Shown piece after piece: positions 24,682-32,094 of a stretch of DNA of 39,112 bases. Within the stretch, counting starts at the first letter, position 1, and the number at the start of each line of letters is the position of its first letter. The position numbers and the translations under genes are program-made. Location of the stretch: contig CAYRDY010000009.1 in the NCBI GenBank assembly GCA_964423195.1, positions 1 through 39,112 on the forward strand. The letters are read 5' to 3'. The notes beneath the pieces are model-generated. The model had not been told where the DNA came from and did not search any database. It was given only the letters and a program-made list of their open reading frames with translations. Origin of the DNA: CAKRHR01 sp964423195. Its GTDB lineage: Bacteria; Bacillota; Clostridia; Lachnospirales; Lachnospiraceae.

Positions 24682-25491
24682 TCAGAGTTTAACCATCTGC
24701 GGTTTTCTGTTTTTGTAGACGGCATAATATCTAAAGCCCAGATCCTGCAGAATGTCTTCAGTCTCCTTAAATCCGAAGGCAATGTGCCGCGGATCATGCG
24801 CGTCCGAGCCAATGGTAATCAGCTCGCCGCCCATCGCCTTAAACGCGCGCAGGACATCCATCTGCGGGTGCGGCTGGCCTAGACCTTCCCTAAAGCCACC
24901 CGTGTTGACCTCAAGCGCCTTGCCGGAGTCGATGATGGCGCGCAGCGCTGGCCGAAGGAATGCCTCATATTTTTCATAGGTATAATTCCGGTTTTGATTT
25001 GGCCCGTAGCGGACGACATAGTCGATGTGCCCGTAAGTGTCAAAATTTTTGAAAGCGGCAATATTCTCCGGGATTGTCTGAAAATAACCGCTGTAGGCCT
25101 CAAATTCTGTCTTGCCCTCAAAGAAAATAGGATCATAGGGATCCAGACCGTCGACCAGATGTGTCGACATAATCACAAAATCAAAGGGTTCACTGTCAAT
25201 GAGCGCCTGGCAGCGGGGCGCAAGGTAGGGCATCATTCCGATTTCGATGCCAAAGCGCAGCTCAATGTCGGACGCGTATCTGTCCCTGAGTTTAAGAAAA
25301 CATTGTCTGTATGCGTCTGTGTCCAGAAGGAAGTCGATGCCGTCCTCCTGCGCGGGGTAGTCATAGTCTAAATGTTCTGTAAAACACATGGTTTTCAGGC
25401 CGCGCGCCAGCGCTGATTGGATCATCGATTCCATCGGCGCGACCGAATCGCCGGAAAAAGAGGTGTGCAGATGGCAGTCCGCGGTGATCAT
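24682..25491 (-). CDS. PHP-domain phosphatase, histidinol-phosphatase (HisJ/HisK-type) family
   Basis: 269 residues from the ATG at 25491, which lies 8 bases after a GGGGG run; an ATG at 25506 adds five residues. The N-terminal metal motif DCHLHTSFSGDS, then FTEHLDYDYP, the middle HIDYVVRYGPNQ and the C-terminal GSDAHDPRHIAFGF are typical of the polymerase-and-histidinol-phosphatase fold. Family members hydrolyse histidinol phosphate, but many orthologues act on other small phosphates. No other his genes are in the window, so the substrate is open. The gene stands alone with a terminator directly downstream. Confidence 0.8.
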   Translation of the reverse strand: MITADCHLHTSFSGDSVAPMESMIQSALARGLKTMCFTEHLDYDYPAQEDGIDFLLDTDAYRQCFLKLRDRYASDIELRFGIEIGMMPYLAPRCQALIDSEPFDFVIMSTHLVDGLDPYDPIFFEGKTEFEAYSGYFQTIPENIAAFKNFDTYGHIDYVVRYGPNQNRNYTYEKYEAFLRPALRAIIDSGKALEVNTGGFREGLGQPHPQMDVLRAFKAMGGELITIGSDAHDPRHIAFGFKETEDILQDLGFRYYAVYKNRKPQMVKL

Positions 25492-25519
25492 CGAATTAGC
25501 CCCCATTCTTTCCGCTTTC

Positions 25520-25558
25520 TTGATGCACTTTTGTGCGTCGTCAAGGTAGATTTGGAAG
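25520..25558. repeat. Dispersed hairpin element, member D
   Basis: TTGATGCAC (25520-25528) pairs with GTGCGTCGTCAA (25533-25544) with small mismatches. The tail TCAAGGTAGATTTGGAA (25541-25557) is identical to that of the element at 13805-13843. It lies just upstream of the minus-strand PHP gene. Confidence 0.75.
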
Positions 25559-25673
25559 TTTACTTCCCTGCATATTTTAACGCAGATGGCTTATAAAAAT
25601 CAATAAAAAAAAGAGATGTTTGCCGATGTTATCTATCCAGAATGCGCAAAAATGAAATAGTTACTGAATTTAC

Positions 25674-25702
25674 TTGAATTTCACGGGGAAATTATGTATG
25701 AT
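25674..25702 (+). promoter_or_regulatory. Sigma-A type promoter for gap
   Basis: TTGAAT (25674-25679), 17 bases, TATGAT (25697-25702). The surrounding 25560-25680 stretch is unusually A+T rich for this genome, as expected for a strongly expressed glycolytic gene. gap starts about 55 bases after the predicted start of transcription. Confidence 0.65.
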
Positions 25703-25761
25703 AGAGTCGTAAAAAGTTAAGCAGTGCGGCTTAAAAAACACTTTTAGGAGGAATTAAAAAT

Positions 25762-26799
25762 ATGGCAGTAAAAGTAGCAATCAATGGTTTTGGACGTATC
25801 GGCCGTCTGGCTTTCAGACAGATGTTCGGTGCGGAGGGTTATGATGTTGTTGCGATCAACGATCTGACAAAGCCTTCGATGTTGGCTGATCTTCTGAAGT
25901 ATGATACGGCGCAGGGCGGATATTGCGGCAAGATCGGTGAGCATCTCCACACGGTCGAGTCTGACGACGAGGCAAATACGCTGACGGTGGACGGCAAGAC
26001 CCTGACGATTTACAAGGAGTCAGACGCTTCCAAGCTCCCATGGGGAGAGATCGGCGTGGACGTCGTCCTCGAATGTACCGGTTTCTATACGTCAAAGGCC
26101 AAATCACAGGCGCATATTGACGCGGGCGCAAAGAAGGTTGTGATCTCCGCACCTGCAGGCAACGATCTGCCGACGATCGTTTACAGTGTCAACGAGAAGA
26201 CGCTGACCAAAGAGGACACGATCATTTCCGCCGCTTCCTGTACGACAAACTGCCTGGCGCCAATGGCCAAGACACTGAATGATTATGCACCGATCCAGAG
26301 CGGAATCATGCAGACGATCCATGCCTACACGGGCGATCAGATGATTCTCGACGGACCGCACAGAAAGGGCGATCTGAGACGCGCGAGAGCGGGCGCTGCC
26401 AATATTGTCCCGAATTCAACCGGCGCTGCCAAGGCGATCGGCCTCGTCATCCCTGAGCTGAACGGCAAACTGATCGGCGCGGCACAGCGTGTTCCGGTCG
26501 TGACAGGTTCCACCACGATCCTCACCGCGGTTGTCAAGGGCACAGACGTGACGGTTGAGGGTGTCAACGCCGCGATGAAAGCTGCCGCTTCCGAATCCTT
26601 TGGCTACAATACAGAGCCGATCGTTTCCTCAGACGTGATCGGCATGAGGTACGGCTCACTGTTTGACGCCACTCAGACAATGGTTTCCAAGATTTCCGAT
26701 GATCTCTATGAGGTGCAGGTCGTCTCATGGTATGACAATGAGAATTCTTACACGAGCCAGATGGTCAGGACAATCAAATATTTTGCGGAATTAGCATAA
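25762..26799 (+). CDS. gap: Glyceraldehyde-3-phosphate dehydrogenase
   Basis: 345 residues. A cytosolic NAD-dependent glycolytic enzyme. The N-terminal NAD-binding motif is INGFGRIGRLAFRQMF. The catalytic cysteine is C160 in SAASCTTNCLAP, followed by HAYTGDQMILDGPHRKGDLRRAR. WYDNENSYTSQMVRT near the C-terminus is the family signature. A short AGGAGGAAT ribosome site lies before the ATG. It heads gap-pgk-tpiA, but a good terminator stands between gap and pgk, giving gap the chance of higher expression than the distal genes. Confidence 0.97.
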   Translation: MAVKVAINGFGRIGRLAFRQMFGAEGYDVVAINDLTKPSMLADLLKYDTAQGGYCGKIGEHLHTVESDDEANTLTVDGKTLTIYKESDASKLPWGEIGVDVVLECTGFYTSKAKSQAHIDAGAKKVVISAPAGNDLPTIVYSVNEKTLTKEDTIISAASCTTNCLAPMAKTLNDYAPIQSGIMQTIHAYTGDQMILDGPHRKGDLRRARAGAANIVPNSTGAAKAIGLVIPELNGKLIGAAQRVPVVTGSTTILTAVVKGTDVTVEGVNAAMKAAASESFGYNTEPIVSSDVIGMRYGSLFDATQTMVSKISDDLYEVQVVSWYDNENSYTSQMVRTIKYFAELA

Positions 26800-26813
26800 T
26801 AATGACCTGTTTG

Positions 26814-26850
26814 GGTCCGGTCTTTTGGGCCGGACCTTTCTTTATTTTTT
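26814..26850 (+). terminator. Intrinsic terminator between gap and pgk
   Basis: GGTCCGG (26814-26820) pairs with CCGGACC (26830-26836), followed by TTTCTTTATTTTTTT. No clear promoter was seen between it and pgk, so partial read-through is likely needed for pgk expression. Confidence 0.85.
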
Positions 26851-26865
26851 TCAGGAGGAATAAAA

Positions 26866-28071
26866 ATGCTCAACAAAAAATCAGTCGATGATATCAACGT
26901 CAAGGGGCAGCGCGTGCTGGTTCGGTGCGACTTTAATGTACCTCTGAAGGATGGAAAGATTACCGATGAGAACCGTCTGGTGGCGGCGCTTCCGACCATC
27001 AGAAAGCTGATCGCCGACGGCGGAAAAGTGATCCTCTGTTCCCACCTGGGCAAGCCAAAGGGTGAGCCGAGACCTGAGCTTACGCTGGCGCCGGTGGCCG
27101 CAAGGCTCTCGGAGCTTCTGGGTCAGGAGGTGAAGTTTGCCGCTGACGCGGAGGTGGTCGGCCCGAATGCCAGAGCCGCTGTCGATGCGATGCGCGACGG
27201 TGATGTGATTTTGCTTGAAAATACCCGCTACAGAAAAGAGGAGACCAAAAACGGCGAGGCGTTCAGCGCAGAGCTGGCGAGCCTCTGCGATGTTTTTGTC
27301 GATGACGCCTTCGGCACCGCGCACAGGGCGCATTGTTCCAATGTGGGTGTGACGCAGTATGTCGACACCTCGGTCGTCGGCTATCTGATGCAGAAGGAGA
27401 TCGATTTCCTCGGAAATGCCGTTGAGCATCCGGTGCGCCCGTTTGTGGCCATCTTGGGCGGCGCAAAGGTGGCGGATAAGCTGAATGTGATCTCAAATCT
27501 GCTTGAAAAATGCGATACACTGATCATCGGCGGCGGAATGGCTTATACGTTTTTGAAAGCGCGGGGCTGCGAAGTCGGCACCTCGCTCGTCGATGATACG
27601 AAGATCGACTATTGCAGAGAGATGATCGAAAAGGCCGAGAAGCTCGGCAAGAAGCTCCTGCTCCCGGTGGACACGACCATCACCAGGGATTTCCCTGTGC
27701 CGATCGATGCCGAGATTGAGGTCGCGGTTGTGCCTTCAAACGAGATTCCGGCGGATATGATGGGGCTTGATATCGGCACTGAGACGGCCAAGCTCTACGC
27801 GGATGCCGTCAAGAGCGCCAAGACGGTCGTCTGGAACGGACCGATGGGCGTGTTTGAAAATCCGATCCTTGCCAAGGGGACAATCGCGGTGGCACAGGCG
27901 CTGGCTGAGACGGACGCGACTACGATCATCGGCGGCGGCGATTCTGCGGCGGCTGTCAACCGGCTCGGATTCGGCGATAAGATGACCCACATCTCCACGG
28001 GCGGCGGCGCCTCCCTCGAATTCCTTGAGGGCAAGGAACTGCCGGGTGTAGCTGCCGCAAATGACCGATAG
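26866..28071 (+). CDS. pgk: Phosphoglycerate kinase
   Basis: 401 residues, standard. Transfers phosphate from 1,3-bisphosphoglycerate to ADP. Signatures are VRCDFNVPLKDGKITDENR (19-37) and ILCSHLGKPKGEPRPELTLAPVA. VFVDDAFGTAHRAHCSNVG, PFVAILGGAKVADKLNVISN, VVWNGPMGVFENP and TIIGGGDSAAAVNRLG follow. AGGAGG lies before the ATG at 26866. It ends exactly at the first base of a 73-base repeat whose second copy lies before tpiA. Confidence 0.97.
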   Translation: MLNKKSVDDINVKGQRVLVRCDFNVPLKDGKITDENRLVAALPTIRKLIADGGKVILCSHLGKPKGEPRPELTLAPVAARLSELLGQEVKFAADAEVVGPNARAAVDAMRDGDVILLENTRYRKEETKNGEAFSAELASLCDVFVDDAFGTAHRAHCSNVGVTQYVDTSVVGYLMQKEIDFLGNAVEHPVRPFVAILGGAKVADKLNVISNLLEKCDTLIIGGGMAYTFLKARGCEVGTSLVDDTKIDYCREMIEKAEKLGKKLLLPVDTTITRDFPVPIDAEIEVAVVPSNEIPADMMGLDIGTETAKLYADAVKSAKTVVWNGPMGVFENPILAKGTIAVAQALAETDATTIIGGGDSAAAVNRLGFGDKMTHISTGGGASLEFLEGKELPGVAAANDR

Positions 28072-28250
28072 CACTTAGCGATTGGCAAGCGCAGCGCAGA
28101 CAGAGCTTAGTGCGAGGTCGTTCGCGAACCTTAACGAGCGTGAAACGCGAGTTTAGTTGAGCGAACATACACGTAAGGCACTTAGCGATTGGCAAGCGCA
28201 GCGCAGACAGAGCTTAGTGCGAGGTCGTTCGCGAACCTTAACGAGCGTGA
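28071..28250. repeat. Exact 73-base direct repeat between pgk and tpiA
   Basis: Copies at 28071-28143 and 28178-28250 are identical over all 73 bases and separated by 34 bases. Each copy contains the inverted repeat GCACTTAGC...GCTTAGTGC and the palindrome-rich GGTCGTTCGCGAACC. It begins on the last base of the pgk stop codon and ends 34 bases before tpiA. There are no unique spacers of constant size, no cas genes and no transposase. Confidence 0.95.
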
Positions 28251-28284
28251 ATTTTTATTAAAATAGATTTCGGAGGAATAAATA

Positions 28285-29034
28285 ATGCGTAAGAAAATCA
28301 TTGCCGGCAACTGGAAAATGAACAAGACGCCGGATGAGGCCGTTGCCTTAGTCAACGAGTTAAAACCATTGGTCGCCAATGACGCGGTGGATGTCGTCTT
28401 CTGCGTTCCGGCGATCGACATCATTCCTTGTGTGGCGGCTGCAAAGGGCACGAATATCCATATCGGCGCCCAAAATATGTATTTTCAGGAATCCGGCGCT
28501 TATACCGGTGAGGTTGCGCCGAAGATGCTGACGGAGGCCGGTGTAGAATATGTGATCATCGGCCACTCGGAGAGGCGTGAGTATTTTGCCGAATCGGACG
28601 AGACAGTCAATAAAAAAGTCCTCAAGGCATTTGAGCACGGCCTGACCCCGATTATCTGCTGCGGCGAGACTCTGACCCAGAGGGAGCAGGGGATCACCAT
28701 CGATTGGGTGCGCCAGCAGGTCAAGATCGCTTTCTTAGGTGTCACGGCGGATCAGGCGAAGACGGCTGTGATTGCCTATGAGCCGATCTGGGCCATCGGC
28801 ACGGGCAAGGTCGCGACATCCGCTCAGGCGCAGGAAGTGTGCGCGGCCATCCGCGCCTGCATCGGTGAAATCTATGACGAGGCGACCGCTGCGGCGATCC
28901 GCATTCAGTATGGCGGCAGCGTTTCCGGCGCCAGCGCACCGGAACTGTTCTCCATGCCGGATATCGACGGCGGCCTGGTGGGCGGCGCCAGCCTAAAGCC
29001 TGACTTTGGGAAGATCGTGAATTACGATAAATAG
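28285..29034 (+). CDS. tpiA: Triose-phosphate isomerase
   Basis: 249 residues. Interconverts dihydroxyacetone phosphate and glyceraldehyde 3-phosphate. Catalytic motifs are GNWKMN near the N-terminus, YVIIGHSERREYF (histidine) and AYEPIWAIGTGK (glutamate). The phosphate-binding loop IQYGGSVSGASAPELFSMPD and GGLVGGASLKP complete the barrel. CGGAGG precedes the ATG. The gene lies 213 bases after pgk, most of it filled by the 73-base repeats. Confidence 0.97.
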   Translation: MRKKIIAGNWKMNKTPDEAVALVNELKPLVANDAVDVVFCVPAIDIIPCVAAAKGTNIHIGAQNMYFQESGAYTGEVAPKMLTEAGVEYVIIGHSERREYFAESDETVNKKVLKAFEHGLTPIICCGETLTQREQGITIDWVRQQVKIAFLGVTADQAKTAVIAYEPIWAIGTGKVATSAQAQEVCAAIRACIGEIYDEATAAAIRIQYGGSVSGASAPELFSMPDIDGGLVGGASLKPDFGKIVNYDK

Positions 29035-29037
29035 GCT

Positions 29038-29119
29038 GGATATCCGGACATCACATGCAGAGTTTATCATTTGAATAGACCGGATATCCGGACATCACCC
29101 GCAGAGATTATCGTTTGAA
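29038..29119. repeat. 38-base direct repeat after tpiA
   Basis: Copies at 29038-29075 and 29082-29119 start with GGATATCCGGACATCAC and end TTTGAA, differing at four positions. GGATATCC is itself palindromic. The copies are separated by six bases. Confidence 0.9.
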
Positions 29120-29154
29120 AAATGTGAAGAAAGCGCTTCGGTTGTGGGAAACCA

Positions 29155-29348
29155 TGGCCGGGGTGCTTTTTTGATATGTGTGGAGNNNNNNNNNNNNNNN
29201 NNNNNNNNNNNNNNNNNNNNNNNNNNNNNNNNNNNNNNNNNNNNNNNNNNNNNNNNNNNNNNNNNNNNNNNNNNNNNNNNNNNNNCGGTGCTTTTTTGAT
29301 ATGCATGGAGAAGCCGGAATCAAAGTGCCTTTTTTGATATGTAAGGAG
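29155..29348. repeat. Tandem repeat around the 100-N gap
   Basis: The motif TGC(C)TTTTTTGATATG, followed by three bases and then GGAG, occurs at about 29164, 29290 and 29329. The last copy supplies the ribosome site of the next gene. The copies on both sides of the N run suggest that more units lie inside the gap and that assembly failed because of the repeat. Confidence 0.7.
29186..29285. other. Assembly gap, 100 N
   Basis: A round-number N run, probably a scaffold join of unknown true length. Confidence 0.99.
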
Positions 29349-29356
29349 AGAAATAG

Positions 29357-30856
29357 ATGAACATGAGCGACCATTTGATATTTGATCCTGACATTTATAC
29401 TGTGCAATCCTGTGAATTGGACGGATATCACGTTGTGTACAGGGCGTTTGAAAATTTAAATTATTGCAGCCATCCGTTGGATGATATTCAAAAAATGAAT
29501 ATTTTTGTCCCGGAGGCTTATTACCATGGCGAGCGCATCAATGGCTATGACCTCCAGACGGCGCCGATTTTCGCGCAAAATACAGTAGGCGGCTATATGC
29601 CGGGACCTCCGGGCGTTCCAGGGAGAAGTTCGTATGGTACGGGAAACGCGATTTTCAGTGCGCTGCGCCATGGCTATGTCGTCGCGGCCGCTGGTGTGCG
29701 CGGGCGTTCGACAGGCATAGAATCAAAAAACGACATGTCCGGTTATTCGCCGGAAGCGCTGAGGCGGGCCAAGGGTAAAATGCTTGGCAAAGCGCCGGCC
29801 ATGATCGTCGATATGAAAGCGGCCATCCGTTACCTCAGGCATAACAGAGACGTGATACCGGGTGATACCGAGCACATCATTACCAATGGCACCAGTGCAG
29901 GCGGCGCTCTCTCCGCGCTTGCCGGAGCCACAGGCAACAGCCCTGATTATGAGCCGTATCTGGAAACGATCGGTGCGGCAAGAGAGAGGGATGATGTTTT
30001 CCTGGCAAGCTGCTATTGCCCAATCCATAATCTTGAAAACGCGGACGCCGCCTATGAATGGATGTTCCACGACTGCCATGAGTACAATATGCCAAGCCCA
30101 AAATGGGAAAACGGCAATGTTGCCCGTATGTCTTTCATTCCCAGGCCGTTGTCAAAAAAGCAGATTTATCTGTCAGGGGAGCTTATGAAATTGTTCCCGG
30201 CCTATGTCAACAGCCTGGACCTAAAAGACGAGGCGGGGCCGCTGACCTTAGATGAAAACGGAGAGGGTACATTCAAAGATTATGTGCGGCAGTTGGTTAT
30301 CTGTTCGGCTGAAAAAGAGTTAAAAACGCATCGAAGCGCAGAACAGTACAGATATTTGCTCGCTTCTGTCAATGTGGATACGGCCACTGAGAGGCAGCCT
30401 TATATGGCTCTCAAAGGGAAAAAAGTGCCGGATTTTGACTGGGACGGCTTTGTGAAGCATATAACCCGTTATAAAGCAGTGCCGGCTTTTGATGCGCTTG
30501 ACCTCTCAAGTCCGGAAAATGATGAGTTTGGAAATGCGGATATTCCGGCTCGCCACTTTACGGCTTTTGCCTGTGAACACAGTGAATCCGGCGGCAGTAT
30601 GGCTGAGGCTGATGTCATCCGCATGATGAACCCTGTGAATTACATCGGCATAGCTGATACTGCCAAATACTGGTGGATTCGCCATGGTGTTTTTGATCGC
30701 GATACCTCGCTGGCAATACCTGTGATTTTAGCGTTAAAGCTGAAAAATGCCGGCTACCAGGTCAATTTTGAACTGCCGTGGGGACTGCCACACTGCGGGG
30801 ATTATGATCTGGAAGACCTCTTTGTGTGGATTGATACCCTGTGCGGCGGGGCATAA
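29357..30856 (+). CDS. Alpha/beta hydrolase resembling subtype B tannase
   Basis: 499 residues, close to the roughly 470-residue bacterial tannases of the TanLpl type. The nucleophile elbow is G178-T-S180-A-G182-G. The GYVVAAAGVRGRSTG segment resembles the oxyanion region. The C-terminal residues W-I-R-H-G-V-F-D447-R-D449 and H479 in PWGLPHCGDYD match the Asp and His region of these esterases. Tannases hydrolyse gallate esters of plant polyphenols. No signal peptide is visible, so the enzyme would be intracellular and act on small imported esters. AAGGAG is 8 bases before the ATG. A strong terminator follows, so it is monocistronic. A feruloyl or other aromatic ester substrate is possible. 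Confidence 0.7.
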   Translation: MNMSDHLIFDPDIYTVQSCELDGYHVVYRAFENLNYCSHPLDDIQKMNIFVPEAYYHGERINGYDLQTAPIFAQNTVGGYMPGPPGVPGRSSYGTGNAIFSALRHGYVVAAAGVRGRSTGIESKNDMSGYSPEALRRAKGKMLGKAPAMIVDMKAAIRYLRHNRDVIPGDTEHIITNGTSAGGALSALAGATGNSPDYEPYLETIGAARERDDVFLASCYCPIHNLENADAAYEWMFHDCHEYNMPSPKWENGNVARMSFIPRPLSKKQIYLSGELMKLFPAYVNSLDLKDEAGPLTLDENGEGTFKDYVRQLVICSAEKELKTHRSAEQYRYLLASVNVDTATERQPYMALKGKKVPDFDWDGFVKHITRYKAVPAFDALDLSSPENDEFGNADIPARHFTAFACEHSESGGSMAEADVIRMMNPVNYIGIADTAKYWWIRHGVFDRDTSLAIPVILALKLKNAGYQVNFELPWGLPHCGDYDLEDLFVWIDTLCGGA

Positions 30857-30936
30857 TGCCGACGGAATATATCAAACAGGAGAATAAAGCACGCTGAAAA
30901 ATAAATCATTCAACGGAAACAAAATGGAATAGAAGA

Positions 30937-30975
30937 CCCCCGGAGCACAACCTCCGGGGGCTTCGTTTTCTGTCG
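30937..30975. terminator. Terminator after the tannase-like gene
   Basis: CCCCCGGAG (30937-30945) pairs with CTCCGGGGG (30952-30960) across a 6-base loop, followed by CTTCGTTTTCTG. It lies between convergent genes, and the minus strand also has a T-rich flank, so it may serve both. Confidence 0.8.
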
Positions 30976-31020
30976 TCCATCATCGATATGCATAATTTTT
31001 GTGATCATCACGGCTCAAAA

Positions 31021-31896
31021 TCATAGACTCCTCAGGAAATCATAGTCCAGCTTGACGCAGCAGGCAGGGGTGCCGTCGGAGCCCTCATAGTGATAGTACT
31101 CGCGCTCGCTGATATAGGCCTCGCACCCCTGGGCGTCGGCGGCCTCCACGAGGGCTTTCCAGTCGATGATGCCCTTGCCGAGCGCTTTGTTCCAGTTTCT
31201 GGTCTCATACAGGGCATCCTTCTCCTCCTCGGTGAGGATAGGAACACCGGTCTGCGGATCCCTCGGCATATCTTCCTTGAAGATGCGCTTCGGGAAGTGC
31301 TCGAGGTCTTCCGGAGTCGCTGCGAGACGGTCACACTCCTTGACGTGGATCAGCGGGAATCTTCCAGGGTTGTTCCTGATGGTGCCGACAATATCCGCGC
31401 CGGTCAGGGCCGCCCAGCCGACATCCAGTTCAAATCCGATCAGGGCCGGATCCGTATGCGCCAGAAGGAGGTCGTAGATGCGCGTCTTGCCCTCCTCACC
31501 CTTGACCCAGCTGAATTCATCCGCGTGGTTGTGCAGGACAACCTTTAACCCCTGTTCGTGATAGGCCTTTGCCTGTTCGTTTAAATCCCTGCAGATGCCG
31601 AGGATTTCTTCCCTGGTCTTTTCAACCGGATGGCAGTCCGTCGAGATGTATTTGACGCCGAGCGCCTTCGCGAAATTCATATCCTCGACGCCACCGATGG
31701 AATGCACGGCGGCAATTTTAAGGTGCAGGTCACTGAGCAACTGCTGAAACTCATCCAGGGTCAGCCCGTCGGTGTTTGCGCCGATCAACTCCACGCCGTC
31801 GTAGCCGACCTCGGAGAAATATTTCAGCGCATCAACTAGTCCCTCCGGGAAAGTCCTGATCATTGAGTAAACCTGAGCGTAAACTTTGTCTGTCAT
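31021..31896 (-). CDS. Sugar phosphate isomerase/epimerase family protein (xylose isomerase-like TIM barrel)
   Basis: 291 residues of the AP-endonuclease-2 / xylose-isomerase-like barrel. Visible elements are YDGVELIGANTDGLTLDEFQ (33-52), IAAVHSIGG, YISTDCHP, LKVVLHNHADEF, GFELDVGWAALTGADI and RFPLIHVKECD. The Glu, His, Asp and His residues in these segments form the usual metal site. The substrate cannot be read from sequence; relatives include inosose dehydratases and keto-sugar epimerases. The ribosome site GGAGGGAAC precedes the ATG, and the promoter region is lost in the N gap at 31914-32013. Confidence 0.85.
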   Translation of the reverse strand: MTDKVYAQVYSMIRTFPEGLVDALKYFSEVGYDGVELIGANTDGLTLDEFQQLLSDLHLKIAAVHSIGGVEDMNFAKALGVKYISTDCHPVEKTREEILGICRDLNEQAKAYHEQGLKVVLHNHADEFSWVKGEEGKTRIYDLLLAHTDPALIGFELDVGWAALTGADIVGTIRNNPGRFPLIHVKECDRLAATPEDLEHFPKRIFKEDMPRDPQTGVPILTEEEKDALYETRNWNKALGKGIIDWKALVEAADAQGCEAYISEREYYHYEGSDGTPACCVKLDYDFLRSL

Positions 31897-31913
31897 TTTG
31901 TTCCCTCCATTTT

Positions 31914-32013
31914 NNNNNNNNNNNNNNNNNNNNNNNNNNNNNNNNNNNNNNNNNNNNNNNNNNNNNNNNNNNNNNNNNNNNNNNNNNNNNNNNNNNNNNN
32001 NNNNNNNNNNNNN
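31914..32013. other. Assembly gap, 100 N
   Basis: A round-number N run between the divergent TIM-barrel gene and gpmI, removing both upstream regions in part. Confidence 0.99.
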
Positions 32014-32016
32014 TGA

Positions 32017-32044
32017 TTGTAAATTTAAATTTTTTTGATAAAAT
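32017..32044 (+). promoter_or_regulatory. Possible promoter for gpmI
   Basis: TTGTAA (32017-32022), 16 bases, TAAAAT (32039-32044) in an A+T-rich stretch next to the N gap. The spacing and hexamers are acceptable but not strong. Confidence 0.35.
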
Positions 32045-32094
32045 AGATTGTATCAGAGATACACGGATCAGAAAGTTTCCAAAGGAGAATCAGA

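Larger units (their letters stand above)
29035..29356. other. Intergenic region with repeats and an assembly gap
   Basis: This stretch holds a 38-base direct repeat, then a short tandem repeat interrupted by 100 N, and ends with the ribosome site of the tannase-like gene. No gene, promoter or terminator could be supported in it. Confidence 0.8.

Noticed and set aside
28071..28250. CRISPR array or insertion sequence
   Set aside because: Only two copies, one 34-base interval, no transposase, no cas genes.
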